From Hsuehochloa calcarea (Eukaryota; Streptophyta; Magnoliopsida; Poales; Poaceae), in contig CM070615.1 of assembly GCA_036346395.1 (NCBI GenBank), positions 9,925,534 to 9,989,533 on the forward strand: 64,000 nucleotides of DNA, read 5' to 3'. Each line of letters starts with the position of its first letter. Within the stretch, counting starts at the first letter, position 1. Of the stretch, positions 11,596 to 23,039 are shown piece after piece. Both the position numbers and the translations under genes were made by a program. The notes beneath the pieces are model-generated. The model saw only the letters and a program-made list of their open reading frames with translations. It did no database searches and was not told the origin of the DNA.

Positions 11596-12483
11596 TCACC
11601 TCCTTGTGGTTGCCCTTCCCTTTCCGCTTGGGGCAATTTGCCCGAATATGGTTGAGCTCTCCACACTCATAGCAAGTCACAGGGCCATCTCTCTTTCTGT
11701 TTCTCACATTGTTATAGGCTCCTGTGAACTTTCTGGCTAGAAGGGTTAATTCAGTCTCAGGAATACTCTCAAGTTTCTCTTCACGGATAGCAGATAAACA
11801 AGCAAGAGAAAATCCAGAAGAAGACTCAGAAAAATCATCAGAAGCTCTCTTGAGAGGATCTGCTACCAAAGCTATATTTTCCTTCTTGGGATGGTCAACT
11901 CTTTTAATTTCATCGGTCTTGAGTTTGCTATAAAGCAACTCCAAAGTAAGACTCGAAAGGTTGACCTTCTCCTCAACGGTGGTAGCCTTCGTCCCCACTC
12001 CTTAGTGTTGATTGCAGCCAAGAGGTGGGTGATATTTTCAGATTGAGAGTATTCAATATCAACCGCTCTCAGCTGGTTGAGTACCTTGTTGAAGCGAGTA
12101 AAGACGTCATCAATGCTCTCTCCAGGACGCATCTCGAACTTGTTATACTCTCACTTAAAGACCGTCTGACGCACTTGCTTGATCTGGGACGAACCTTCAA
12201 GGTAGGTTTCGAGGATGTTCTAGATCTCGTGCGCAGTCTCAAGGTGACAGATTCTATCATACTCCTGTCTACCAAGTCCGGCATATAGAACGTTTTTTGC
12301 CTTATGGTTGTTAGCCAAGAGGGCTACTGAAGCCGGCGTAGCAACCTCGGGCAAAACGAGCGGACCTCGAACAACCTCCCATATGGTTTGTCCTTCGCGC
12401 TGAAGGTAGACACGTATGTGATTCTTCTAATAGGCATAGTCGACCCCATCAAAGACATGCGGCTTTGTGGAGTACTTCTCCAG
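11591..12483 (-). pseudogene. Copia gag, N-terminal part, element B (broken)
   Basis: Read on the minus strand from about 12483, this opens with EKYSTKPHVFDGVDYAY. The expected ATG is garbled, since the position reads GGAGCTGGAG instead of GGCGATGGAG. It continues through the gag domain (GRQEYDRICH near 12265; FNKVLNQLRAVDIEYSQ near 12080) to an intact CCHC zinc knuckle (CYECGELNHIRANC, about 11677-11636) and a basic tail. The frame then stops at the element A insertion and resumes at 694. A frameshift lies near 11995. The zinc knuckle is better preserved than that of element A. Confidence 0.88.
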
Positions 12484-12529
12484 CTCCAAGTTCAGAGACC
12501 GGTTAAGATCAAGATTGAACTAACCGGGT

Positions 12530-12540
12530 TTTGATACCAC
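12530..12540 (-). other. Primer-binding site of element B
   Basis: Minus-strand TGGTATCAAAACC follows the LTR end after two bases. It resembles the initiator-Met PBS seen in A, with CAGAG changed to CAAAA. Confidence 0.7.
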
Positions 12541-12541
12541 T

Positions 12542-14529
12542 TGTTGGACCGAAAACGGCGACTAGAGGGGGGTGAATAGGAGTACGATCTCTTTTTCACA
12601 AAGATCGGATTCAACACGATTTTTACTCTGATGGCTATGAGAGCTATGAAGATCAATATTCAAACATAACAGAAGTCTTGTATTGAATCCAATCTAAACC
12701 CCGGAGAAAACAACCAAAATAAACCAAAACTCAAATTTCAAGTATTGGGCGGTCTTACCTCTATATCAATGGCGGTCGGACCGATCACCTTGAGCAGTCG
12801 GACCGGTCACCTTGGGCGGTCTGACCTCCAGCCTGATGAACAGTGAAATCAGCCCGAAAAACGAAGTTGCAAATGGGTCTAACTTTTGAACTACAACTCC
12901 AAACATGATGAATCTTAGAACACACCTTCTCTAGGATGTCAGGAACCTATTCCAATCAAAGATCGTGAAGATCCTTGTCAAAGTTCTGACCTTTTTCCGT
13001 TTGAGTGAAGGATGGTTCGAAACTGAGTCAAAACGAAAACTAGATCCAAAAACTTACTCGTGGGTTAGAGATGATCAAGATGATCCTAGATGAGTTCCCA
13101 CATGTCACAGCAAGCAAGATAGGGGGCAGAAACCAAAAGAAAACTTGAGAATCAAAGAAAATCCAAAAATCACAAAATAGAGAGCAAAAATGAAAAGAGA
13201 CTCATCTCAAGAGAACTTGCATAGATTGATTTGTGATTATTGCTGGTTTACAGCCACTCCATCCAGGAGGACAAAACTCAATACATGAGCACACAATCAA
13301 TCTCCTCTTCAAGAATCCTAACCTCTCCACTCCCTAATCTCAAAAACAAAACTAGGGTTTCAAATAAGCAAAAGGATCAAGGAGGTGCTACAGCACCCTC
13401 CCATATTTATAGTGGAGGCTAACCTTCTAGAAGAGTTTCCTATTGGGCACCCGTTAAGCCCACACACAAACGGATTTCACTCACACACGCATTTTAAAGC
13501 GTCGTCTTCATCTTCTCTTGACCTAAACCGCTTCTCGTCTTGCGCCGCGGTTTAGCCAAAAGCAATCAAGGCGGTATTATAGTGATATTACCAAAATACC
13601 CCCTCCCGATCCTTCTCCGAAAACCGAGTCCAATTTTCAGGAATCAGTTCCATGCTTCGCCACGTGTAGGTTGATCAAGGGCTCTCATCAAGTCGACAAG
13701 TCTCTCCCATCCGGCTCCCACCGAAACTACCATGGCACTTGCACCGACCCCCGCACCGCTTGATGCAACCCGTCACACCGAACTTCCCGTTCGGTCATCC
13801 TTGCCTATTTTGCGCCATGCTCGAATCCATAGACTTCACCCGGCATCCTCGATCATTCTGAACCTCAGCACTCAAGCATAGTCCCGATCATCCTCGTCGT
13901 TGACCGTCATTGGTCTCCAAGCAACCTGCACAACAATAGACCAAGAAATCGATTCCAGGAACAAGTTCTTCGCAACTTGACCCACATTAGTTAAAACATG
14001 CATCATGCAACATATATGCAGTGAAACCCATGAACTTGACTCAACAAACAAACATCGCTGCTACGAGAACCGACGAAACAAGTGACAATCGGTCGATCGC
14101 CACCACTCAAGAAGTCTGTCCAGCCCGCCCTCTGGCTGATCGCGCTGCCCTTGGGCGGTCAGACCGCCCAGCTAGGGACTTAGCCAATTTTCAACCCTTG
14201 AAAACCGAAAGCTCTATGGAAATTTCAAACGAAGAGATCTTTTGACTAGAAGCTCTAAAAATTATGATACCAAGTGTATGATAATCCCCTCTCTTGCCTA
14301 CACCCTCTATTTTTGCCCAGCACTAGACTCCACCATTTACAATGGCCAGTCCGACCACGCCTATGGCGGTCGGCCCGCTCGGCCGGTCGTGCTGCCATAC
14401 GCCGATCGGGCGCCTATGACCTGACAGAACTAAGATTTTGCTGAAAACGCATGATTCGACAAACCTTTAAAGCCATTGCCAATTGTAACATCATCCTAAG
14501 ATCATGAGCATATCCCTATGATATCCACA
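12542..14529 (-). repeat. 5' LTR of element B
   Basis: On the minus strand it starts TGTGGATATC at 14529 and ends CCAACA at 12542, about 1988 bases. It is homologous to the LTR of A but diverged. TATAAATA lies at 13404-13411 on the minus strand. GGTCGGACC-type palindromes cluster at 12748-12832 and about 14096-14412, matching the positions in A. It keeps CAG and CTG at several sites where A has lost them (for example TTCCTGGAATCG, minus strand near 13950). Confidence 0.9.
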
Positions 14530-14904
14530 CAAAGTCGTTTAGGGGAATGCTCCGTACAATTCGGAGTACACATCACCCATATATTCAAAAGGAGATTTTG
14601 AGTATTTTTGCGAGTCAGGAAACGTATTTGTGAGGAAATTGGTGATTCTAAGTTCTCTATTCTGGTTGATGAAACATGCGATGTGGAAAAAAGGGAGCAA
14701 ATGCCACTAGTTTTCAAATTTTTTGATAAAGATGGTTTGTTGCAAGAGTGATTCTTTGACTTGATCCATGTAAAGGAACACCAAATCTGTAACTCTTAAA
14801 GAGGAATTGTGCTTTGTATTATCCCACCATTCTTTTGATGTTCAGAACCTCCGTGGCAAAGGATATGATGGGGCTACCAATATGAGAGGAAAGTTCAAAA
14901 GGTT
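14530..14904 (+). pseudogene. hAT-type transposase relic (DUF4371 / zinc-finger MYM-like), left piece
   Basis: In the plus direction this reads as the DUF4371 domain found in hAT-derived and TTF-type zinc-finger proteins. Pieces are QKEILSIFAS near 14590, then after a frameshift EIGDSKFSILVDE near 14634-14672, REQMPLVFKFFDKDGL, and HHSFDVQNLRGKGYDGATN at about 14832-14886. The Asp in LVDE is the usual first acidic residue of the domain. Copia B joins it on the left at 14529 and gypsy C breaks it on the right; the frame continues at 37461. Frameshifts and a stop near 14748 make it a relic. I cannot tell an autonomous transposase from a domesticated gene at this level. Confidence 0.85.
14900..14904. 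repeat. Left target site duplication of element C (AGGTT)
   Basis: AGGTT precedes TGTCGACG, and the same five bases follow the other LTR at 37461-37465. Joining the two flanks restores the order of the hAT domain. Confidence 0.93.
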
Positions 14905-15588
14905 TGTCGACGATCAAATCGCCGATCTTATGAATATATAGATGAAAAGAGGAAAAATGTGCGTGACTCCTGGGAATGGATCTGACTTGCTCTTTATTGC
15001 TATGAACTCATGATTACAAACACTGAGAGTATCTAAAAACACAACACTTGACTATATCTTACGTGATGTCTTCTGCTTGTGTTGTTATTCTGTACTTCTC
15101 CCGCTGTTGTCTCTCGCCTCCGGCCTTCTATGGTCCTCCTTAAATACTTGATGAAGTGGTGGCAGTTATCTCATGAGGAGACACCCGTTGAGGAGCGACA
15201 CGTCTGGTCGGAAAGAGGCGGCAGTTTGACGGTTTCACCAACTGCAGAGGCGGTTGGTGAAGATATCAACTGTTCTGCGGTTAATGATTTAGGAGACGTT
15301 AAACCATCAACCGTGATAGTGTTATCTTATGCGGAATATGAAACACGTGTTTCATTCATCACATAGTGAGTGGCGTGGTCGGGGACTCGACCCGCACGCT
15401 GCTTCATAGCTTTTGAGCACTTACAGTGCGTGGACTAGGTATGGAACTTTGTCCGACCAGGATATCTATTATATAACTTCTGTAATATCCACGACCAGTT
15501 AGGTCGGTGGTCTTAGAAGTTACGACTACGAAGTCGTATGGTCTTTATCATATATTAAGATAATATATGAATATTTTAATCCTCAACA
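14905..15588 (-). repeat. 3' LTR of element C
   Basis: 684 bases with TGTCGACG and CCTCAACA at the plus-strand ends, matching 36789-37460. Differences include C/T changes (GTGCGTGAC against GTGTGTAAC) and small indels near CTG and CAG sites. On the minus strand the preceding TTCGGGGGCTAGC (about 15589-15601) is the likely polypurine tract. Confidence 0.93.
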
Positions 15589-15811
15589 GCTAGCCCCCGA
15601 ACTTTTAAATGAATGTTGGTCGTGCGGACACGTTCTCTGATGCAATCATATCGAACAGACCTCTCATTAAATGCCGTGGGACTCGAGGCGGTCTGTATTC
15701 ATTTTAAAGTTGAGAAATTGCTTTGGAAAAAGGAAAAAGCCTTTACGTCGCCTGAAAGTAAAAGGTATTTGCCCGTTGGACTTCTCGCAGGGTCGGTTAC
15801 AGTGGAGTGCT

Positions 15812-15818
15812 TATAAAA
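15812..15818 (+). promoter_or_regulatory. TATA box for the antisense ORF of element C
   Basis: TATAAAA lies 86 bases upstream of the ATG at 15905 and just inside the 3' LTR border. The spacing fits its own plus-strand promoter, independent of the LTR promoter on the other strand. No experimental support is visible. Confidence 0.55.
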
Positions 15819-17152
15819 TGACCCCGGTTGAGTGCTTTAAACCTTTACGCCTCTATCTCCAAGAAAATCTTCCTTGAGTTCTTCACCCAAAAAAGGAAAG
15901 CATCATGTCGGACCTCATCGCAAACTGGTCGATCTCCGATCTGAGTGAGAAAAAATTGGAGAGTTTGGAGAGGGTTGGGTTGCTACCCGACAGGAGTTTG
16001 ATCACTTGGAGATCGGCTTTTGGAGAGCACTGCCCAAGCGGCGAGGAGGGAGAAATCCCGGTGTTCCTCGCGTACGTTGAGTGCGGGCTCAAGCTTCCAG
16101 CACATTCTTTTCTTTCTCAAGTGCTGGAGTTCTACGAGGTCGAATTGATCAACCTCGCTCCCAACGCCATTGCGAACCTAAGTATCTTCGTTTACCTCTG
16201 CGAAGCGTACTTGGGGATTCCACCGACGATGGAACTCTTCAAGTATTACTACCGGATGGCGAACACGAAGAAAACGACCAGCACCCCTGGGGAATGTACC
16301 CTAAGGCTTCATGACGGTAAAGCTGATGAGTACATTCGTATGTACTCGAAGTCTTCTTGGTCGTCATGGAAGAAAGGCTGGTTTTACATGAAGGTTACGC
16401 GAGAAGACGACCTCTATTACAGCGGTAAGAAGGCGGTCGAGAACTCGCGTTGGCGTTCCTCCTCGAAGAAGGAAGCAAATGTTGGGAGATGGATTGAGGC
16501 TATCCATCTCTTGAATGTCAGGGGTTTAACCTCCTGGCACGTTGTAAGGGACTTTTCCATTAGGAGGATTAGTCCTTTAAAGACCAGGGCGCGTTCGATG
16601 CTCTGGTTTATTGGTGGCGATGACGCTACCAAGGATTCTGATCCAGGTAATTTTTCAGAAAATCCCGACCAGATTATTTTGCGAGTTGATTATTTTCGCA
16701 AAAACTAAGACCTTTCATTTGCATTTGTAGTCTTGTCTTCTGAGGACGTCAGAAATAGGATCAAAATGATCTGTGCTGGCGAACCCGATGACAAGGCTAG
16801 TTTTCCGTTAATCTTAGTACTTGCTGGTGCCGAGGAGAGGACTGAAAGACTTAGGGTAAGTGTATTAACTTCTTTTCACCTTTCCAGTTAATTTCGATCA
16901 GTTTTAATCCTCTTTATGTGTAGTTGGTTGGACTTAAGGTCAACGAGGCTACGGAGACATGTGAGCCTATTGATGATCCGACCAGCCTTGTGATCGGCTG
17001 AGGCGTGGTCACGCGCCGAGGTAAGCAAATCGAAAGAAATAACTTCTGCAAGATGAAGCATATTCGCCACCTGATTAACTTTGTTTGTTAATCTAGGCGG
17101 CAATCAACGAAGTCTCGTCTGATCGTTCATGAGGCAAATTGTTCCACGAGAC

Positions 17153-17157
17153 CGGTG
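17153..17157. repeat. Imperfect target site duplication of element D (CGGTG / CAGTG)
   Basis: CGGTG precedes the left LTR of D and CAGTG (28089-28093) follows the right LTR. Four of five bases match. The difference is G against A, next to a CAG, so a read error or a later mutation are both possible. Confidence 0.75.
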
Positions 17158-17261
17158 TGAGAGACCATGTGAGAGGTCCTCCACTCTGAGTGATGAGTAT
17201 TTGACAAGTGTGTTGATTAGATTGAGAGTTGAGGTTTTGGTTTGGACTATTTAAGTCGGTC

Positions 17262-17575
17262 AGTGTCGGAAATCGGAACTACCGCTATGGAGCGGAAGTT
17301 CGATTAATCAGAACTACGGTGTTGGAAAAGGAACTTCCGATTTACAGGTTTTGGTTTGGTGAAGAGAATCGGAACTTCCGCACATGGGGTAGCGGAGTGT
17401 CCGATATCTTGTATTGAGATTCCTTTGAGGCGAAAATCGAATAGAATTTTTGGGCGTGCGGATGTTCCAAGATCGGAAGTTCCGCAGATGGTAAGCACGG
17501 AACTTCCGATAATTCGACAAGTGCGGATGTTAGAAATCGGAACTTCATTTGTAGTAAGCGCGAACTTCCGATTGT
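17262..17575. repeat. CGGAACTTCCG palindrome cluster, U3 of element D
   Basis: About ten copies of CGGAACTTCCG or CGGAAGTTCCG variants lie 104-417 bases into the LTR. The GGTCCGACC cluster of element A sits at the same offset (about 110-430), but with an unrelated motif. The 3' LTR copy is at about 26580-26895. Confidence 0.85.
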
Positions 17576-17944
17576 GTTGAGCTGTCGCGAGAGAAGGTTG
17601 AATTGTGATTTTGATTTTGTATGAGTTTGAGTCTTATACAAATATTGATGCTATGATATTGTGCAATGCTATGTGATGTGTTTTTGTGCTGTTGTTGCGG
17701 GGCATCAAGATGGAGTCGTGGCGAGACACGTGGACGGACTAAGCGCGAGGCGTTGAGGTCGAGCGGTCGGGATGTGTCGAAGGCGGCGTGAATCTTGAAG
17801 CGGTTGCGAGTCGTGCACAACAAGGTGTCTGGGAGGCTTCGGAAAGGTGCGCAAGGCGAAAGGTCTTTTCGCAAGCGGCAAAAGTGGAGGCGGTTCCGTT
17901 CGGTGTAGCGGGCTTAATGGGTTGGAGGCCCATTAGCCAAGGCT

Positions 17945-17953
17945 ATAAATAGG
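17945..17953 (+). promoter_or_regulatory. TATA box of 5' LTR, element D
   Basis: TATAAATAG in the context GGCTATAAATAGGGGAGA, followed by the AGGGTTAG stretch. The same box lies at about 27263-27271 in the 3' LTR. Confidence 0.75.
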
Positions 17954-18504
17954 GGAGAACCCTGGAGTTAGGGTTAGACTTTTGGAGAGAAAATTAGGGT
18001 TAGCTCTAGAAAAAAGATTTGTTTTGCTTTTTGAGAGCTTGTTGAGAGGGAGAGTATGATCTGAAATCTTATGTAATCGTTCCTCTGTGTTTCCATCTGT
18101 AAACATTTGATATCTATCAATGAAACTCTGAGTTTTGATTACTTGTTTATGTCCTCTTCTTTCTCTCTGTTCTCATGTTAAATATCTAGGGTTTTGGCAT
18201 ATCTTTTGATTCGTCTTATGAAATAGCATGAAACTTGATATCTAGATTCGTTTTGATATTGCTAATGTATCCTCAAAGTTTCATGAACTAGGAATCAGAG
18301 AATCGTGTCTATTTCGGTTTTGGTCTTTCTTGCCCCTTCTTCAAGAAATCCGATTTTGGGTTGTTTGTTAAATCTTTGTTTGCGATTCTTCTCCATGAGG
18401 TCAAGATGTTGCTTAGGATGATGTCTGTGAAACTTGACGGAGAAGAGCATTCAAGATTGAGCACTTTGGATTTTAGGAAAAACCGGCGCCTTGTTCTTGG
18501 TCGG

Positions 18505-18625
18505 GACAATCGAACTTCCGATTGTCCACGGCGAATTCTGCAGACGGAACTTCCGCACGCATCCGGAACTACGGAGTGCGGAACTACGCACGGTAGAATC
18601 GGACCTTCCGATTTCGGCGAGCAGA
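18505..18625. repeat. Second CGGAACTTCCG cluster, U5 side of element D LTR
   Basis: Six or more GGAACTTCCG, GGAACTACG and GGACCTTCCG motifs lie 142-262 bases before the LTR end. Elements A and B have their second cluster at a similar distance from the LTR end. The 3' LTR equivalent is about 27825-27925. Confidence 0.8.
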
Positions 18626-18769
18626 TGTGAATTTCATTTTGATTCTCGATTTTGCTTCACTCTTCTTAAGAGATCCGAGGGCTTTGTAGATTTGCTTTAA
18701 ATACATTAAAGGAGTTCTTAATTTTTATTGCACCATTCACCCCCTCTGTTGCCATTTCGGTCCTTCAAT

Positions 18770-18783
18770 TGGTATCGAGCGGT
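18770..18783 (+). other. Primer-binding site of element D
   Basis: TGGTATCGAGCGGTT starts two bases after the LTR. It is initiator-Met-like and has the same CAGAG to CGAG change as element A. Confidence 0.85.
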
Positions 18784-18821
18784 TAGCTCTTCTTGATAGA
18801 TCTTAACGGTCGGTTGAGCCA

Positions 18822-21230
18822 TGGCAGCGGACAAGTATTCCACCAAGCCTCCGGTTTTTGATGGTGCGGATTACCCTTACGGAAGAGCCGAATGGAAACT
18901 TACATCCGTGCTCGGGGTATGCCATCCGGAGAAAGGTGAAGGTTAGATTTGCTATTCTGCCGATGAGAACATCAATCTTTGGAAACATGGGCGATGTTGA
19001 GGCAAATGCTAAGGCAAGGAACATAATCATTCGTGGTTTAAGCGTATGAGTTTGATCGTATCTCTCATTTGATTTACGCTTTACATCCGGGTGACCCTCG
19101 ATGCATACCATGAGGCACCACTCGATTAAGACGGTTCGACAAGACCAGTTCAAGCGTGAGTCTGATAAATTTGAAATGCTTCTTTGGTGAATCTTTAGGC
19201 GAGTGCTTTTCGCGTTTTCACAAAATCTTGAGCAACCTCCGGCGGTCGGTCTTACATACCCCGACTCGGATAACGCTCGACAGATGCTTTCGCACTTGAT
19301 CTTCGTGTTTGGGAGATGAAAGTGACTACCATCAAAGATAGCACGGACCTCTCGACCACGACTCTTGATGCGCTTTACTCGCGTCTCAAGACTCACGAGA
19401 TTGACATTGTCTCTCGAAGGTCGAAGTCACGATCGATGGCTTTAGTCACCGATCCCACTTCGGATCTTCTTACGAGTCGTCGTGGGTTCTCCTAGTCGCT
19501 CTCTCGTGACATAGCGATGATCGGTTAGAGCGACTTGAGGATGAGCAACTAGCCCTCCTAGCTCGGAAGTTTTCCCATGCTTACAAGAGGAGGAGGGATG
19601 GTAAGAGAGGAGGTCTGTGATTTGTTTGAGTGTGGTGGCCCCAACCACATCCGAGCAAACCGTCCCAAGCTTGGGAAGGGCAAAGGTGACTATGGCGGTC
19701 CAAGCAAAACGACTACATCGACAAGAACCGCAACACGAAGCCCTCGGCACTGACCAAGGCAAGAAGAAGTTCCGCAACTTTGGGAAGGCTAAGAAGGCAT
19801 TCCATCGCGTCCTCACCGCCTCGACGAGCTGGACACCAGCGAGGTGGAGGGGTGGAGTAACGATGATGGGAAGGGCGATCATGATCCCAAGGACGCGGCA
19901 ACTTCTCGGCATGTGCTTCATGGCCCTCGAGGGCGAATCGAGCGACAATGAGTGTACTCCGACTCGACGAGGTTAGTCCCACTTATGACCAGCTTAATGA
20001 TGCTTTTCTTAAGCTAGGTAGATTCCATGCTAAGTCTAGGACTAAGTGTGTTGGGTTGGAGAAGGAAGTAGCTAGACTATCACGGAGCTCACTTTACTTA
20101 CATCCGCTCCCTCCGTGATGAATGTGACACATCTTTGTGCTTTGATTGATGATATGGAAAAACTAAGGACCTTACATGATAGTGTGTCCTCTGAACTTGA
20201 CATGATTAAGGTAGAGAACATTAGCCTTCTTCTGAATTAGAGATGAGTAGGATAGCACCTCCTTCATCCACTCTTTGTTGAGGCTCTTGCTTGCACCTCA
20301 TGTGAGGTTAAGGACAATTCGTTTAGAGGTCTTTATACCATCTTGCTTGATCTCGCTGAAACTTGTGAAAATTGTAATAATCTCAAGATGAACCTAAAGC
20401 AGGCGGATCACAAAATTCTTGAATTTCAAGGCTGCGCTACTAGAGCTGTTGTTTCTTGTTTAAAGCTGTCCTAAGTTAATCTGCTGAACTAGAATCGTAT
20501 CTAAGCGGTTTCAAGAAATGATTGATCACAATAACAAATTGGCTCAAGATGCTTCTAAGGACCTTGTTAGCTCACCTTGCAATCATTGTAATAAACTAAA
20601 ATGTGATTTGGTTGCATTGGATGAAAAATGTGTGAAGCTAACTAAGGACCTTCTAGAGACACAATCATCTGCTTGTATTGTGTGTCTTTGGGAAGAAGTC
20701 TAAGGGTTTGGTAGAGGCGCCTAGTAACGTGAACCAATCTGCTAGCATGAGGATTTGTCCCCCAAAGTCAATTTGTGCGTGCACAAGCCAATCTTTCCTC
20801 TGTTGGTGGTTCTTCTTACGCTCCCTTACCTTCTGCGTCCCTTCTTCCCCTCGCTCTTCTTGCACCTCTCTCTTTCGGAGTGTCGGTATCTTATGAACAC
20901 TCTCGAGAGGTTTGTAGGAGGCAAGAAGAAGCTCAATCTCATTCTAGACAAATCTAAAATTTGCAGATTTAATCGAGGTCTAGGATATGATATCCGAGAG
21001 GATATGAGGAAGCATCCACCGTCGTGCTCAAAACCATAGCACTGGTGTGATCAAAACTAAGCCCGGGTGAGAAAGTCAATTTTAAGTCGCGGGTTTTGTT
21101 CAAAGGATTTCGACGACAAGGTGATCCCACTGCGGCTTGCCCCTCGTAAGGCGAAGTATCATTGCACCTTCATCGGAAAGATGGACATTTAGTTGATCAT
21201 TGCTTGAGCGCGCCAAGATCGCGTAGAGAC
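18822..21230 (+). pseudogene. Copia gag region, element D (broken)
   Basis: The ATG at 18822 opens MAADKYSTKPPVFDGADYPY, 55 bases after the LTR. The gag domain is recognisable but shifted many times (a part reads near 19330-19400, ending RLKTHEIDIV). A first zinc knuckle lies at about 19610-19655 (FECGGPNHIRAN, flanking Cys positions damaged). The long helical extension has CxxC motifs near 20296, 20360, 20573 (PCNHC) and 20668 (ACIVC). A garbled second knuckle lies at about 21162-21206 (YHCTF...). The layout matches element A. No frame longer than about 200 codons remains. Confidence 0.85.
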
Positions 21231-21599
21231 CATGTTGAGTCTCTTAGGTACATTCAAGGTCACCCCGGATCTTGAGTGCACCTAAGACCAACACGAGTCT
21301 AGGTTTGTTCCATCGATGATTTTGGGCGACATCGAGGACTTGGTTTTTACGAGTTTCGTCCTCATGCTCCCTTTGGTCGTAACTTCCGCCGTCACGAGGG
21401 TAGATCTCGTTTTCCTTCGAGATAGCTACCATGGCGAGATCGACATATTCTTGGCACTTCGACTCGCTCTTCCATAGCGATCGGATCTAGCAACAGTGAG
21501 ATCTTTTGACTTGTTGAGTGACAGAGCGTAGGGTAGATAGAGTCGGTCTTGCTTGACTACTTCATCATTCGCGAGTTACTCGGTATTGGGTGCCAAAAT

Positions 21600-22960
21600 C
21601 TCTGTTGATTCACCCGATCTTGAGACTTTAATCTCTGTTTGACTCGAGTCGCGGGTTTGGGAAGGAAAGGTGCGGATTGTAGACTCGGTTGTTCACGTCA
21701 TATGACCGTGAGTCTCGTTGGTTTTCTTCTCTAGCCCGCGCTCGGTGATGAGGCGATCACCTTGGAGATGCTTCATTTGGGCGCGTCATCGCTAAAATGC
21801 TGTGAGCATTAATGATTCTTTTATTTTAAAAGATGTTGCCTTAGTAAGTAAGCTGCGAGATAATCGCTTTGATCTCTCGACTTCTGATGACGGTTTGAGG
21901 TGAGCTTTAAGAAAAACAATTGCAAAATTCTTGATTCTTGGGTAGTCTAGTTTGCGGGATTTCTCGTTATGGGAGGATTTTTCGTGCTGATTTTTCCGGA
22001 TCTTACGGTGATCCTCTCCGATGTTTAATTGCTACGAATCCGTGATTTGTCTTTCGGCATAGGAGACTTGGTCATATAGGATTTGATCATCGACCGAGTT
22101 AGTGGCCACGATCTCATTCGTGGTTTGCGAAACTCAAAATGGTCAAGGATCTTGTTTGTGCTCCTTGCCGCACGGCAAAATGGTTGCCGCTTCACATCCT
22201 CGATTCTGATGACTATGACGGATGCACGGTCAATCGCTCCATATGGACCTGATGGGACCGGCTAGAGTGCGATCGATGGGAGGGAAGTGGTGCGTACTTG
22301 TCGTGGTCGATGACTTCTCGAGGTATTCTTGGGTGTTCTTCTTAGCCTCGAAGGATGAGGCGTTTACTCTTTTTCGTGGTCTTTTAGTAGGCTTTGTTGA
22401 GCTCCTGTGCATTACGAGCAATTCCGATAATGGCACCGAGTTCAAGAATTCCTACTTTGAGAGTTTTGTGGTGAGGCAGTGTAGAGCACGGTTCTACGTC
22501 TCCATCGTCCCTCAACAAAATGGCGTTGTGGAGAGGAAGAACCGTACCTTAGTCGAGATGGCGGGCGATGCTTGATGAGTACTCTACACCTAGGAAGTTT
22601 TGGTGAGGAATTGCTCTTGCTTGTCATGTTTCTATGAGTTTTTCTTGGGCACTCTTGCATCGCACTTCTTATGAGTTGAGATATGGCGAAAACCAGTCTC
22701 GCATTTTCGTGTGTTTGGTTGCAAGTGTTTTATTACAAGTGCAGGAACCTAGATAAGTTCGAGTCACGATCTTGTGATGGGATCTTTACGGTTACTCGAC
22801 TTCTTCTCGTGCCTATAGAGTGCAGGCTGAATCTAGTAAATTGTTAGAAACACAGTGAGGTGACCTTGATGAGGCCACCCGAGGACTAGGCACGATATCT
22901 CGAGTTCCTTAGAGCGATCTGAGTCCATCTTTGTGGGCGATGAGGAGGATGGAGATGAGG
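21600..22960 (+). pseudogene. Copia protease and integrase region, element D (broken)
   Basis: The protease site DSGCSRHMT is present at about 21678-21705 but one base short (GACTCGGTTGTTCACG). HRRLGHIGFDH marks the GAG-pre-integrase domain at about 22057-22090. The integrase core is readable from 22222 to 22575, with the three acidic positions in VVVDDFSRYSW (near 22300), DNGTEFKNSYF (22426-22458) and PQQNGVVERKNRTLVEM (22511-22561). This is the best preserved part of the pol region of D. The rest is frameshifted. Confidence 0.88.
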
Positions 22961-23039
22961 GTTGTTTACAGATCCAGGTTCCTTCTCTTCCTCTTGAGGT
23001 GCCCTCTTCCACCGCACCTCGAGGAGATCGGCCCTTACC

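Larger units (their letters stand above)
1..14529 (-). mobile_element. Copia element B (SIRE/Maximus-like), partial, split by element A
   Basis: A minus-strand Ty1/copia retrotransposon. Its 5' LTR lies at 12542-14529, its primer-binding site just inside at about 12530-12540, and its gag runs from about 12483 down to 11591. Gag resumes at 694 and leaves the window at base 1, so pol and the 3' LTR are not visible. The 695-11590 block is the later insertion A, bounded by a 5 bp duplication CGCCT that matches on both sides. The gag of B is clearly homologous to that of A, and the LTR has the same TATA box context and palindrome positions. The lineage is inferred from gag type, LTR length and initiator-Met PBS. 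The right end joins a hAT transposase relic at 14530; the TSD of B cannot be tested because its other end is missing. Confidence 0.85.
17158..18767 (+). repeat. 5' LTR of element D
   Basis: 1610 bases from TGAGAGACC to GGTCCTTCA. The TATA box TATAAATAG is at 17945-17953. CGGAAGTTCCG-type palindromes cluster at 17262-17575 and 18505-18625. It pairs with 26478-28088. Confidence 0.95.

Noticed and set aside
17262..17575. CGGAAGTTCCG motifs considered as ETS- or heat-shock-type binding sites
   Set aside because: The resemblance to animal or fungal sites is superficial. The motif sits in a plant LTR and nothing in the window ties it to a known plant factor.
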